From Nocardia pseudobrasiliensis NBRC 108224 (GTDB taxonomy: Bacteria > Actinomycetota > Actinomycetes > Mycobacteriales > Mycobacteriaceae), in the NCBI RefSeq assembly GCF_001613105.1, contig NZ_BDBS01000051.1, positions 26,771-90,770 on the forward strand: a stretch of DNA of 64,000 nt, written 5' to 3'. The translations under genes were made by a program, and so were the position numbers. Below the pieces are notes generated by a model, which saw nothing but the letters and a program-made list of their open reading frames with translations, was not told the DNA's origin and did not search any database. Below, piece by piece: positions 42,393 to 51,234 of the stretch. Each line of letters starts with the position of its first letter. Position 1 is the first letter of the stretch.

Positions 42393-43496
42393 TCACTTGC
42401 TCTCGGCGACGGTCGCGCCGCGGGCGGTGCGCTCGGTATCGAACGGGTGGGTGGTGACCGCCACCGGGGACTCGCCGATGCTCGCCAGCGCCTCGGCGTT
42501 GGTCTTACCTGCTTCGCGGGCCTTCAGATACTGCTCGAACTTCTCCGGCGAAACCGCCCGGACCTCGAAGTTCATCATCGAGTGGAAGGTACCGCACATC
42601 TCCGCGCACCGCCCGACGAAGGCGCCCTCCCGCTCGATCTGGGTGATCTGGAAGGTGTTGTCGGAGTGGTTCTCCTTCGGGTTGGGCATGACGTCCCGCT
42701 TGAACAGGAACTCCGGCACCCAGAAGGAGTGGATCACATCGGCGGCGGCGAGCTGGAACTCGACGACCTTGCCGGTCGGCAGGACCAGGACCGGGATCTC
42801 GGTGCTGGAACCGATGGTCTCGACCTTGTCGTAGTTCAGGTAGGTGATGTCGTTGGCGGGCTTGCCGTGCAGCGGACCCGGCTGCGGGTGGCCGCTGGGC
42901 GACTTGCGCTCCTTGTATTCCTCGATGATCCGGTCGTCGAGACCCTGGCGGGTGTGGTCGACGCCGTCGTAGACCTGGCCACCGGCCAGCACGGCCTTCT
43001 GGTAGCCGAACTTCCAGTTCCACTGGAAGGCGGTCACATCGACGACCACGTCCGGGTTGGAGACCTTCTCGTGCACGTAGTTCTGCACGACCACGGTGAA
43101 GTAGAACAGCACCGCGATGATCACGAACGGAATCGCCGTGTAGGTCAGCTCCAGCGGCACGTTGTAGCCGGTCTGCCGGGGGAATTCCGGGGAGTTGGGC
43201 TTCTTGCGGTGGAAGGCGACCGTCCAGAAGGTCAGACCCCACACCAGCACGCCGACCAGCAGGGCGGCGACGACCGACCACGTCCACAGCTCCCGCATCT
43301 TGGTCGCCTGCGGGGTCACACCCGTCGGCCAGCCGAACCGAAGCACGGGATTGTCGATCGAGCAGCCCGAGACGAGCAGCACGGTGATCCCCATGGACAC
43401 CGCCAGCCCGGCCCGCCGAAGGATGCGGCCCCGTCCGCCGGAGGTGAGTCCCCCGCCGGGGCGTGCCCCTATCGCTTCGCTCGCCTTGTGCGCCAC
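42393..43496 (-). CDS. ctaC: Cytochrome c oxidase subunit II (CuA lipoprotein)
   Basis: A 367-residue subunit II. A lipoprotein signal ends ITVLLVSGC, and two transmembrane helices follow (about 70-95 and 118-138). The periplasmic CuA domain has the copper ligands in IHSFWVPEF and CAEMCGTFHSMM. A charged insertion (DGVDHTRQGLDDRIIEEYKE) is typical of actinobacterial CtaC and contacts QcrC. The start is set at GTG 43496, eight bases after AGGAAGG; a TTG at 43502 is the alternative. It is divergent from asnB, as in M. tuberculosis. Confidence 0.94.
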   Translation of the reverse strand: MAHKASEAIGARPGGGLTSGGRGRILRRAGLAVSMGITVLLVSGCSIDNPVLRFGWPTGVTPQATKMRELWTWSVVAALLVGVLVWGLTFWTVAFHRKKPNSPEFPRQTGYNVPLELTYTAIPFVIIAVLFYFTVVVQNYVHEKVSNPDVVVDVTAFQWNWKFGYQKAVLAGGQVYDGVDHTRQGLDDRIIEEYKERKSPSGHPQPGPLHGKPANDITYLNYDKVETIGSSTEIPVLVLPTGKVVEFQLAAADVIHSFWVPEFLFKRDVMPNPKENHSDNTFQITQIEREGAFVGRCAEMCGTFHSMMNFEVRAVSPEKFEQYLKAREAGKTNAEALASIGESPVAVTTHPFDTERTARGATVAESK

Positions 43497-43770
43497 GCTC
43501 AACGCCTTCCTGGTCGTCTATCCGACTCGGCGCCGCCCGGTGCACGGGCGGCGCATATTCAGCACGTTCGGGTCGCTCGCGGGCGGACGGGTGCAACGCA
43601 CGATCCGCCCCGGGAGTTCCCGAGTACTACGCAGCGTAGACCAAACCGGGTGCTGTGTTGTGACCGGGTCGATTTCGACACACCGGCCCCAGCGGGAATC
43701 CGTTCACTACGGCATACTCGGAAGCCGAGTTTCACTCAATCCCCTATCCGGAAACGAGGTTGTGCCCGCA

Positions 43771-45696
43771 GTGTGTGGACTGCTCGGATTTCTGACCGCC
43801 GACGTAGCAACCGAGGACATCGTCACGCAGGTCTACGACGCGTTGCAGTGCGGCCGTCACCGGGGCCCCGACGAGCGCGGCACGTGGCACGACGATCACG
43901 TCATCCTCGGATTCAACCGGCTGTCGATCATCGATATCGAGCATTCGCATCAGCCGCTGTTCTGGGGCCCGCCGGAGAATCCGCAGCGCTACGCCCTGGC
44001 GTTCAACGGTGAGATCTACAACTACCTCGAACTGCGCGAGCAGCTGACCGAGGAGTTCGGCGCGCGGTTCCGCACCGAGGGCGACGGCGAGTCGATCGTC
44101 GCGGCCTATCACCACTGGGGCACCGCGGCCTTCTCGCGACTGCGCGGCATGTTCGCCTTCGCCATCTGGGACAGCGAGACCAAGCGGATGGTGCTGGCCC
44201 GCGACCGATTCGGCATCAAACCGCTGTTCCTGGCCACCGGCCCGAACGGCACCGCCTACGCGAGTGAGAAGAAGAGTCTGCTGGAACTGCTTCCGGCGCT
44301 GGGACTTTCCGATGAGCTGGACGCGCGGGCGCTCGAGCACTACACCGTGCTGCAGTACGTGCCCGAACCGGAATCGCTGCACGCGAACGTCCGGCGGCTG
44401 GAGTCGGGCACCTACGCGACCCTCGCCCCGGGCGAGGAGCCGAGCGCACAGCGGTATTTCGATCCGTCCTTCCGCATCCGGCCGTTCGCGGCGGGCAGCG
44501 AGGAGCGCCGCTACCGCGAGATCGCCGCGGTGCTCGAGGATTCGGTCGCCAAGCATATGCGCGCCGATGTGACCGTCGGCTCGTTCCTGTCCGGCGGCAT
44601 CGACTCCACCGCCGTTGCGGCGCTGGCGATCCGGCACAACCCGAATCTGCTGACCTTCACCTCCGCCTTCGAGCGGGAGGGCTACTCCGAGGCCGATGTG
44701 GCCGCCGAGACCGCCGCGGCGATCGGCGCGAAGCATTACATCCGGATGGTGAGTCCGGAGGATTTCGCGAACGCGATTCCCGAGATCGTCTGGTATCTGG
44801 ACGATCCCGTGGCCGATCCGGCGCTGGTGCCGCTGTATTTCGTGGCCAAGGAGGCCCGCAAGCACGTCAAGGTGGTGCTGTCGGGCGAGGGCGCCGACGA
44901 GCTGTTCGGCGGGTACACCATCTACCGGGAGCCGTTGTCGCTGAAACCCTTCGAGTATCTGCCGCGCGGGGTGCGCAAGCTCGCGGGCAAGCTGTCGGAT
45001 CGGATCCCCGACGGCACGCGCGGTAAGAGTCTGCTGCACCGGGGCTCGCTGACGCTCGAGGAGCGCTACTACGGCAACGCCCGCAGCTTCAACGACGCCC
45101 AATTGCGGTCCGTGCTGCGCGATTTCCGGCCCGAGTGGACCCATCAGGATGTGACAGCGCCGATCTACGAGCGCTCCCGCGGCTGGGATCCGGTGGCGCG
45201 CATGCAGCATCTGGACCTGTTCACCTGGTTGCGCGGCGACATTCTGGTCAAGGCCGACAAGATGACCATGGCCAATTCGCTCGAACTGCGGGTGCCGTTC
45301 CTGGATCCGGAGGTCTTCGCGATCGCCGAGCAGGTCCCATTCGAGCAGAAGATCACCAAGGACACCACCAAATACGCGCTGCGCCGGGCGCTCGAGACGA
45401 TCGTGCCCCCGCATGTGCTGCACCGGCCCAAGCTGGGATTCCCGGTCCCGCTGCGGCATTGGCTGCGCGGACCGGAGCTCTACGACTGGGCGGCAGCCCA
45501 GATCGCCGAATCCCAGACCGATCATCTGCTGAACAAGTCCGCGATCAAGACCATGCTCGACCAGCATCGCGCCGGGACCGCCGATCACAGCCGTCGGATC
45601 TGGACCCTGCTGGTCTTCATGATCTGGCACGGCATCTTCGTCGAGAACCGCATCAAGCCGGAGATCCAGGAGCCGGCCTACCCGGTACGGCTGTAG
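43771..45696 (+). CDS. asnB: Asparagine synthase (glutamine-hydrolysing)
   Basis: A 641-residue class B asparagine synthetase (Rv2201 position). GTG 43771 is the start because it places Cys2 (MCGLLGF) as the glutaminase nucleophile; the frame is open much further upstream. The glutaminase domain has RHRGPDE and AFNGEIYN. The synthetase domain has the PP-loop FLSGGIDST, GEGADELFGGY and RVPFLDPEVF. In mycobacteria and corynebacteria relatives amidate cell-wall or other substrates as well as aspartate; here the close similarity to Rv2201 is the only guide. Confidence 0.93.
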   Translation: MCGLLGFLTADVATEDIVTQVYDALQCGRHRGPDERGTWHDDHVILGFNRLSIIDIEHSHQPLFWGPPENPQRYALAFNGEIYNYLELREQLTEEFGARFRTEGDGESIVAAYHHWGTAAFSRLRGMFAFAIWDSETKRMVLARDRFGIKPLFLATGPNGTAYASEKKSLLELLPALGLSDELDARALEHYTVLQYVPEPESLHANVRRLESGTYATLAPGEEPSAQRYFDPSFRIRPFAAGSEERRYREIAAVLEDSVAKHMRADVTVGSFLSGGIDSTAVAALAIRHNPNLLTFTSAFEREGYSEADVAAETAAAIGAKHYIRMVSPEDFANAIPEIVWYLDDPVADPALVPLYFVAKEARKHVKVVLSGEGADELFGGYTIYREPLSLKPFEYLPRGVRKLAGKLSDRIPDGTRGKSLLHRGSLTLEERYYGNARSFNDAQLRSVLRDFRPEWTHQDVTAPIYERSRGWDPVARMQHLDLFTWLRGDILVKADKMTMANSLELRVPFLDPEVFAIAEQVPFEQKITKDTTKYALRRALETIVPPHVLHRPKLGFPVPLRHWLRGPELYDWAAAQIAESQTDHLLNKSAIKTMLDQHRAGTADHSRRIWTLLVFMIWHGIFVENRIKPEIQEPAYPVRL

Positions 45697-45814
45697 TTTT
45701 CGCGACCCGGCGGGCCGATAGTCCGAGCGGAAAGATCATCGGTCCGAGGGCTCGTTCACCTCTCGTTAGCCGTGTCGTGGCGATGGGAGCACCGAGGGCG
45801 GGTTAGCTGAGGGC

Positions 45815-47416
45815 ATGACCGAGCACGAGGAATCCGAGGCGCAGCGCGGCGTGAGCCGGCGGTGGTTGTTCGGGGCGTCCGGGGTGGCGGCCGTGGCGGG
45901 GCTGGCCGTCGGGGCGGGGGCGACCGCCTCGCTGCGCGATGATCGGGCGGGCCAGGATTTCTGGCCGCGTTCGGCCGAGCTGATCACCGGGCCGGATCGC
46001 GCCGCGGCGCCGCGGGTTTCGGGGCTGCATCTGCAGTTCGGCGCGAATGCCGCACGGGAGGCGGTGATCTCGTGGCATACGGTCGGCTCGGTGAGCGATC
46101 CGAAGATCCGGTACGGGACCGCGGCGGAGGGTTTCGGGACCGTCGTGCGGGCGCGCACCCGGACCTATCGCGACGCCAAATCCGGTATCGAGGTGCAGGC
46201 GCACCACGCGCGGTTGACCGGGCTCGCGCCCGATACCGATTACGTCTACTCGGCCGGGCACGACGGCGCACCGCCCGAACTGGGGACCCTGCGCACCGCT
46301 CCGGCCGGGCGGGCGGCGTTCCGGTTCACCAGCTTCGGTGATCAGGGCACGCCGACGCTGGGCAAACTCGACAACGGCAAATACGTCAACGACAATCTCG
46401 GCTCCCCGTTCGCGGGCGACGTGACCGCCGGGATCGAGCGGCTGGCCCCGCTGTTCAATCTCGTCAACGGCGATCTGTGCTACGCCAATCTGTCCACCGA
46501 TCGCATCCGCACCTGGAACGACTGGTGGGCCAACAACTCTCGTTCGGCCCGCTATCGGCCGTGGATGCCCGCGCCCGGCAATCACGAGAACGAGGCGGGT
46601 AACGGAGAGATCGGGTACGAGGCGTTCCAGACCTATTTCACCGTTCCCGACAATCGCGGCGAGGATCTCTCACGCGGGCTGTGGTACTCGTTCACCGTCG
46701 GCGGTATGCGGGTGATCGCGGTGGCCAATGACGACATCTGCTATCAGGACGGCGGCAACACCTACGTGCGCGGGTACTCCGGTGGCGCGCAGAAGCGCTG
46801 GCTGGAAACCGAATTGGCCAATGCGCGCGCGGATCGGGATATCGACTGGGTGGTGGTGTTCATGCATCAGACCGCGATCTCCTCGGCCGACAAGTTCAAC
46901 GGCGCCGATCGCGGCATTCGCGAGGAGTGGCTGCCGCTGTTCGACAGGTATCAGGTCGATCTGGTGCTGTGCGGGCACGAACATCATTACGAGCGTTCAC
47001 ATCCCGTGCGCGGGACGCTGGGGACCGAAACCCTCACTCCCGCACCGGTCGATACGCGGACCGATGTGATCGATACCAGTAGGGGCACGGTGCATCTGGT
47101 GATCGGCGGCGGCGGCACCTCCGCGCCGTCGAACGCCCTGTTCTTCCCCGGACAGCAGTGCCGGGTCATCACCGCGGTCGGCGACGCCGATCCGGCGACC
47201 GGAAAGAAGGCTCCGGTCTACGTTCTGGAGCAGGCGCCGTGGTCGGCGTTCAAGGATGCCGAACATCCCTACGGCTTCTGCTCTTTCGACGTCGATCCCG
47301 GCCGACCCGGGGAGAACACGACGATCAAGGGCACCTATTACGCGCTGGTCGGGCCGACGAGCGAGCTGAAGGCCGTGGACAGTTTCACCCTCACCCGCCC
47401 GCGCTCGGACCGGTAG
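45815..47416 (+). CDS. Tat-exported purple acid phosphatase-like metallophosphoesterase
   Basis: A 533-residue secreted phosphatase. The Tat signal has SRRWLF followed by a hydrophobic core (GASGVAAVAGLAVGAGA). An N-terminal fibronectin-like domain (about 65-165) precedes the metallophosphoesterase domain with FTSFGDQG, NGDLCYAN, GNHENEAG, FMHQT and CGHEHHYERSHP, the full set of metal ligands of purple acid phosphatases (M. tuberculosis Rv2577 type). It would release phosphate from organic esters outside the cell. Its stop abuts the cobS stop with no gap. Confidence 0.88.
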   Translation: MTEHEESEAQRGVSRRWLFGASGVAAVAGLAVGAGATASLRDDRAGQDFWPRSAELITGPDRAAAPRVSGLHLQFGANAAREAVISWHTVGSVSDPKIRYGTAAEGFGTVVRARTRTYRDAKSGIEVQAHHARLTGLAPDTDYVYSAGHDGAPPELGTLRTAPAGRAAFRFTSFGDQGTPTLGKLDNGKYVNDNLGSPFAGDVTAGIERLAPLFNLVNGDLCYANLSTDRIRTWNDWWANNSRSARYRPWMPAPGNHENEAGNGEIGYEAFQTYFTVPDNRGEDLSRGLWYSFTVGGMRVIAVANDDICYQDGGNTYVRGYSGGAQKRWLETELANARADRDIDWVVVFMHQTAISSADKFNGADRGIREEWLPLFDRYQVDLVLCGHEHHYERSHPVRGTLGTETLTPAPVDTRTDVIDTSRGTVHLVIGGGGTSAPSNALFFPGQQCRVITAVGDADPATGKKAPVYVLEQAPWSAFKDAEHPYGFCSFDVDPGRPGENTTIKGTYYALVGPTSELKAVDSFTLTRPRSDR

Positions 47417-48163
47417 TCAGGAGCTCAGCGACAGAATCACCGCCGTCACGGCGACCGCGATCTCGACGACCGCGCCGAGCACATCACCGTTGAGACCCTC
47501 GAATCTGCGCACGCAGTGCCGGACGACCACGCGGCAGACCACCAGGGCCGCCACGACGGCCGCCGGGCCGAGCCACCACGGCTCCGGCACCGCTGAATAC
47601 GCTGCCGCCACGGCGATTACGACCCAGCCGACAGGCAGCACGCGGCCCTGCGTCTCGGCCACCAGCGCACCGAATCCGGCCCCCGGAGCGGCCGCCGCGC
47701 CGCGACAGGCGAGCACCACCGCCACCCGGCCCACGGCAATCGCCACCGCGATGCCCCACCATCGGCCCGTCTCCGTCAGCGCCGCGAACGAAAAAGCCTG
47801 CACACCAACGCCGAATACGAGGGCGGCGACGCCGAACGGCCCCACCCCACCGCTTTTCATGATCTCCCGCGCCCGCTCCGGCGGCCCGTAGCAGCCCAGC
47901 CCGTCGGCGGTATCGGCCAGTCCGTCCAGATGCATGCCCCGCGTGCCGAGCGCCAACGCACCGACGATCAAAAGCCCCGCCACCGCGAAACTCGCTCCCG
48001 CCCAGACCAATAACCGCGCCAGCGCCACCGCGGCGAGGCCCAGCACCACCCCGACGAGCGGAGCGACAGCGATCGCCCGCCGCGCGCCCTTACGATCCAC
48101 GTTCTCGGGCCCGCGCACGGGCAACACCGTCAACCACGAAAACGCCAGTCGCAGACCGTTCAT
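47417..48163 (-). CDS. cobS: Adenosylcobinamide-GDP ribazoletransferase
   Basis: A 248-residue polytopic membrane enzyme that joins AdoCbi-GDP to alpha-ribazole, the last stage of cobalamin assembly. It carries the family opening RLAFSWLTVLPV and the metal-binding MHLDGLADTADGLG, then KSGGVGPFGV. ATG 48163 matches the family start and length (about 249 in M. tuberculosis); the frame upstream to 48451 is composed of degenerate repeats and is not included. With the CobU-CobT gene it completes lower-ligand attachment. Confidence 0.9.
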   Translation of the reverse strand: MNGLRLAFSWLTVLPVRGPENVDRKGARRAIAVAPLVGVVLGLAAVALARLLVWAGASFAVAGLLIVGALALGTRGMHLDGLADTADGLGCYGPPERAREIMKSGGVGPFGVAALVFGVGVQAFSFAALTETGRWWGIAVAIAVGRVAVVLACRGAAAAPGAGFGALVAETQGRVLPVGWVVIAVAAAYSAVPEPWWLGPAAVVAALVVCRVVVRHCVRRFEGLNGDVLGAVVEIAVAVTAVILSLSS

Positions 48164-48225
48164 CGACAGCCCCGTAAGCAACCCGATCGTCGCCCCGGCC
48201 GGGCCACAGCTCGCCACACAAAATC

Positions 48226-48431
48226 GGATCCCCAGCCCGGACCACGATTCGGCCCCGCCACCGCCCTGCGAATCCCCTTCGAGCGCCGCCACTCCAGACG
48301 GCACGCGGATCCCCACACCGGACCGGACACATGGTTCGGCCGCGCCACGACGGACGGTATCGGCCGACGGATCTGCTCCGGGCGGGCCGCAGATCGCCAC
48401 ACCGGGCCGCACACACCGTTCGACCGCGCCA
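48226..48431. repeat. Degenerate repeat (period about 80-85 bases) between cobS and cobUT
   Basis: Three similar segments begin GGATCCCC/GATCGCC and end TTCGGCC(G)CGCCA at about 48226-48260, 48307-48347 and 48391-48431. They fill most of the 358-base gap between the cobS start and the cobUT stop. The cobS frame stays open through them but the translated sequence shows no relation to CobS. Confidence 0.55.
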
Positions 48432-48521
48432 CGACCGGCCATGCCAGCCAATGGGTCTCCTCCGAGTGCCGCGGCTCGCGATCGCCTCGGGTCGCGGGGG
48501 TAGGCGTCGTGGGTCGCACGG

Positions 48522-50399
48522 TCAGGGTGCGACCCCCGTCGGGGAGTCGGCCGTACTCACTCCGGCCTCGTCGAAGGTGGCCATCTCCGTCAGTGTGGCG
48601 ACGGCCGCGCGCAGGATCGGCAGTGCGGTCAGGGCTCCCGAGCCCTCGCCCAGGCGCATATCCAGGTCGAGCAGCGGTTCGAGCCCCAGTTTGGTGAGGG
48701 CCATCTGGTGGGCGGGTTCGGTGGAGCGGTGGCCGGCGAGCCACCAGTCCTTGGCGCCGGGGGCGAGCATTTCGGCCAGCAGGGCGGCGGCGGTGATCAC
48801 TACGCCGTCGAGGATGACGGGGGTGCGGCGGGCCGCGGCCTGGGCCAGATAGCCCGCGGCGGCGGCCAGGTCGGCGCCACCGGCCACGCGGAGCAGGGCG
48901 ACCGGATCCTTCAGGTGTGGGCGGGCGCGCCACATGGCATCGCGGACCGCGGCGGCCTTGCGCATCCATCCGGCATCGTCGACGCCGGTGCCCCGACCGA
49001 CCGCGAGCACCGGTTCGGTATCGGTCAGCGAGGCGATGAGAACCGTTGCGGGCGTGGTGTTCCCGATGCCCATATCGCCCGCGATCAACAGATCCGCCCC
49101 GCCGTCGATCTCCTCGTCGGCAATCGCGCGTCCGGCCGCCAGCGCCGCATTGACCTGCCCCTCGGTCAGGGCGTCCTCGCGGTCGATGCTGCCGCTCGAC
49201 CGTCGAACCTTGTGTCCCGACACGGCCGGATCGGTATCGCCGTCCACCGCGATATCGACCACCCGCACGGTCGCATCGGCCAGTCGCGCCAGCGCGTTCA
49301 CCGCCGCGCCCCCGGCCAGGAAGTTGGCGACCATCTGCGCGGTCACCTCACTCGGATACGCCGAAACCCCGTGCCGCGCCACCCCGTGATCCCCCGCGAA
49401 CACCACGACCCGAGCCCGCTCGAACTGCCTGGGCGGGCAAAATCCCTGACACGCGGCCACCCAATTCCCCAGCACCTCGAGTCGCCCCAGCGCCCCCGCG
49501 GGCTTGGTCAACCGCGCCTGCCGAGCCTCGGCCTCGGCCCGCACATGCGCGTCCGGCGCCGGGATGGTCGCGAAAATCGGTGCGTCCCCGAGAGTTACGT
49601 TCACCTCGGCCGGGGCAGGTTGCTCGCCTGCCTCCGAAACAGGCTCCGCGACGGCGTCTTCGGCATCGGTCGTGGACGCGGCAGCGCTGGCAGGCACGGC
49701 ACCCGCGCCGTGGGCGGAAGCGACCCCGGCGGCGGATCCCGCACCGGCGGAAGACGCAGCCCCGGCGAGAAGCGCGGCATCGGCGGCGTTGGCGGTCTCG
49801 TTGGAAAGTTCTGTGCCCGAGTACTTCTCACCGGCGAATGCCGAAATGCCGTCCGTGAACTTGATCCGCGTCGCGATGCCCGCGACGACCAGGTACACCT
49901 CGTCACACACCCGGGCGAGCTTCTGGTTCAGCTCGCCGATCTCATCGGCGAACAGCCGCCCCGAACGGGTCGCGGGCACCACGCCCAGTCCGACCTCCGG
50001 GCTCACCAGGACCAGGCCCTGCGAATATCCGGCCACCGCCGCCACCAGCGCATCGATATCGGCCGCGATCGTCCCGCGCGGTTGCTCCCAGGCCGCGCGG
50101 GCATCGATCCGACCGGTCAGCCAGGTCCCGATATCGTCGATCAGGGTCATGCGCACCGGGTCGGCCAGGGCCGCCACCGGGTCGCCCTCCACGATCGTCC
50201 ACTGTCCCGGACGCCGTACTCGATGTGCCGCAACGCGTTCGGTGAAATCGGCATCCCCGGGGTCGACCGCGGCCGTCGCCACGTACCGCACGATCCCGGC
50301 CCGACCGGCCAGTTCCTCGGCGAACGCCGACTTCCCCGACCGGATCCCGCCGAGTACCAGCGTCCGCGGGCCTTGCCCGCTCGCAGCATCGTTCAACAC
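48522..50399 (-). CDS. cobUT: CobU-CobT fusion: AdoCbi kinase/GTP guanylyltransferase plus NaMN:DMB phosphoribosyltransferase
   Basis: A 625-residue fusion. The N-terminal CobU domain (about 10-185) has P-loop LGGIRSGKSAF at 16-26, and AAHRVRRPGQW contains the His that accepts GMP in CobU. An Ala/Gly/Glu-rich linker of about 90 residues follows. The CobT domain has FAGDHGVARHGVSAYPSEVT, GDMGIGNTTPATVL, and the catalytic Glu in MRLGEGSGA. It thus performs AdoCbi phosphorylation and guanylylation plus alpha-ribazole-phosphate synthesis. Start GTG 50399 precedes the CobU domain by about 11 residues; the frame is open beyond through the 77-bp repeats. Confidence 0.9.
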   Translation of the reverse strand: MLNDAASGQGPRTLVLGGIRSGKSAFAEELAGRAGIVRYVATAAVDPGDADFTERVAAHRVRRPGQWTIVEGDPVAALADPVRMTLIDDIGTWLTGRIDARAAWEQPRGTIAADIDALVAAVAGYSQGLVLVSPEVGLGVVPATRSGRLFADEIGELNQKLARVCDEVYLVVAGIATRIKFTDGISAFAGEKYSGTELSNETANAADAALLAGAASSAGAGSAAGVASAHGAGAVPASAAASTTDAEDAVAEPVSEAGEQPAPAEVNVTLGDAPIFATIPAPDAHVRAEAEARQARLTKPAGALGRLEVLGNWVAACQGFCPPRQFERARVVVFAGDHGVARHGVSAYPSEVTAQMVANFLAGGAAVNALARLADATVRVVDIAVDGDTDPAVSGHKVRRSSGSIDREDALTEGQVNAALAAGRAIADEEIDGGADLLIAGDMGIGNTTPATVLIASLTDTEPVLAVGRGTGVDDAGWMRKAAAVRDAMWRARPHLKDPVALLRVAGGADLAAAAGYLAQAAARRTPVILDGVVITAAALLAEMLAPGAKDWWLAGHRSTEPAHQMALTKLGLEPLLDLDMRLGEGSGALTALPILRAAVATLTEMATFDEAGVSTADSPTGVAP

Positions 50400-50463
50400 G
50401 CCAGCACGGTACCAATCCCACGCCCCGATATCCGCACACCCATGGGTGGGCCACACTGGTGCC

Positions 50464-50698
50464 GTGAGCGAGCCTGCGAGTGAACCATCGACACAGCGCG
50501 CATCGCGCACGGCGTCGCCGAGCGCCAGCGAGGTGGCGTCGTGAGCGAGCCTGCGAGTGAACCATCGACACAGCGCGCATCGCGCACGGCGTCGCCGAGC
50601 GCCAGCGAGGTGGCGTCGTGAGCGAGCCTGCGAGTGAACCATCGACACAGCGCGCATCGCGCACGGCGTCGCCGAGCGCCAGCGAGGTGGCGTCGTGA
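50464..50698 (+). other. Chain of three 26-codon ORFs coupled to the GNAT gene
   Basis: Each 77-base unit encodes a 26-residue Ser/Ala/Pro-rich peptide beginning MSEPASEPSTQRAS. The ORFs are 50464-50544, 50541-50621 and 50618-50698. Each TGA stop overlaps the next GTG start (GTGA), and the last overlaps the GNAT start at 50695. Whether the peptides are made is unknown; the overlap pattern would let ribosomes pass from one to the next and into GNAT. Confidence 0.45.
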
Positions 50699-50732
50699 GC
50701 GAGCCTGCGAGAGAACCATCGACACAGCGCGC
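50464..50732 (+). repeat. 77-bp tandem repeat array (three full units, one partial)
   Basis: Three identical 77-base units start at 50464, 50541 and 50618. A fourth begins at 50695 and matches for about 38 bases with one change before diverging into the GNAT coding sequence. Units start GTGAGCGAGCCTGCGAGTGA and end GCGAGGTGGCGTC. The array sits between the divergent cobUT and GNAT genes. Identity among units points to recent amplification. Confidence 0.95.
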
Positions 50733-51234
50733 GAGCAGAGGGCCCAAACAGGGCGATGTGACGATCCGTACTGCCGTGCCCGCCGATGATCGCGTGCTCG
50801 CCGAGCTGTACCGGCGGGCGTGGTCGCCGATCTCCGATGTCATTCCGCGGCCGACGCCGGGTAACGCGTTCTTCCCCGAGCCGCGCGAGGCCGAGAACTA
50901 TCTGGTCGCGGAGTTCGGCGGACGCGTGGTCGGCTATCTGCGCCTGGCGCAACCGATCCCGCTGCCCAGCGGCGCGCATGTGCGCCAAATCCAGGGTCTG
51001 GCGGTCGACACCACCACGCGCGGGCGTGGAATCGGCACCGCGCTGCTGGAGGAGGCGTGCGCGGAGACGCGGCGTCAGGGCGGCACCCGGATCACGCTGC
51101 GGGTGCTGGCCACCAATGTCGACGCCCGACGCCTCTACGAGCGGGCGGGCTTCGTCGTGGAGGGTGTCTTACGCAACGAGTTCCGCATCGAGGGCCGCTA
51201 CGTCGACGACATCGTCATGGCGCGACTGCTGTAG
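50695..51234 (+). CDS. GNAT-family N-acetyltransferase
   Basis: A 179-residue acetyltransferase. Its first 15 residues (MSEPAREPSTQRASR) come from the partial fourth copy of the 77-bp repeat. The fold starts at VTIRTAVPADDRVLAELY. Motif A, the acetyl-CoA binding region, is IQGLAVDTTTRGRGIGTALL, and motif B is LRVLATNVDARRLYERAGF. The substrate is unknown. Its end overlaps the convergent GlxA-type gene by 20 bases. Translation may be coupled to the upstream repeat ORFs through the GTGA overlap; GTG 50758 could be an internal start. Confidence 0.82.
   Translation: MSEPAREPSTQRASRGPKQGDVTIRTAVPADDRVLAELYRRAWSPISDVIPRPTPGNAFFPEPREAENYLVAEFGGRVVGYLRLAQPIPLPSGAHVRQIQGLAVDTTTRGRGIGTALLEEACAETRRQGGTRITLRVLATNVDARRLYERAGFVVEGVLRNEFRIEGRYVDDIVMARLL

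Noticed and set aside
43195..43770. 192-residue extension of AsnB
   Set aside because: The catalytic Cys must be residue 2, which fixes the GTG at 43771; the upstream frame is antisense to ctaC.
48164..48451. N-terminal extension of CobS by 96 residues
   Set aside because: The added sequence is repeat-derived, and the ATG at 48163 gives the normal family length.
50400..50463. Cobalamin riboswitch before cobUT
   Set aside because: The interval is only about 64 bases before the repeats and shows no B12-box consensus.
50400..50843. N-terminal extension of the CobU-CobT protein through the 77-bp repeats
   Set aside because: The frame is open by chance across the repeats; the CobU fold begins just after GTG 50399.
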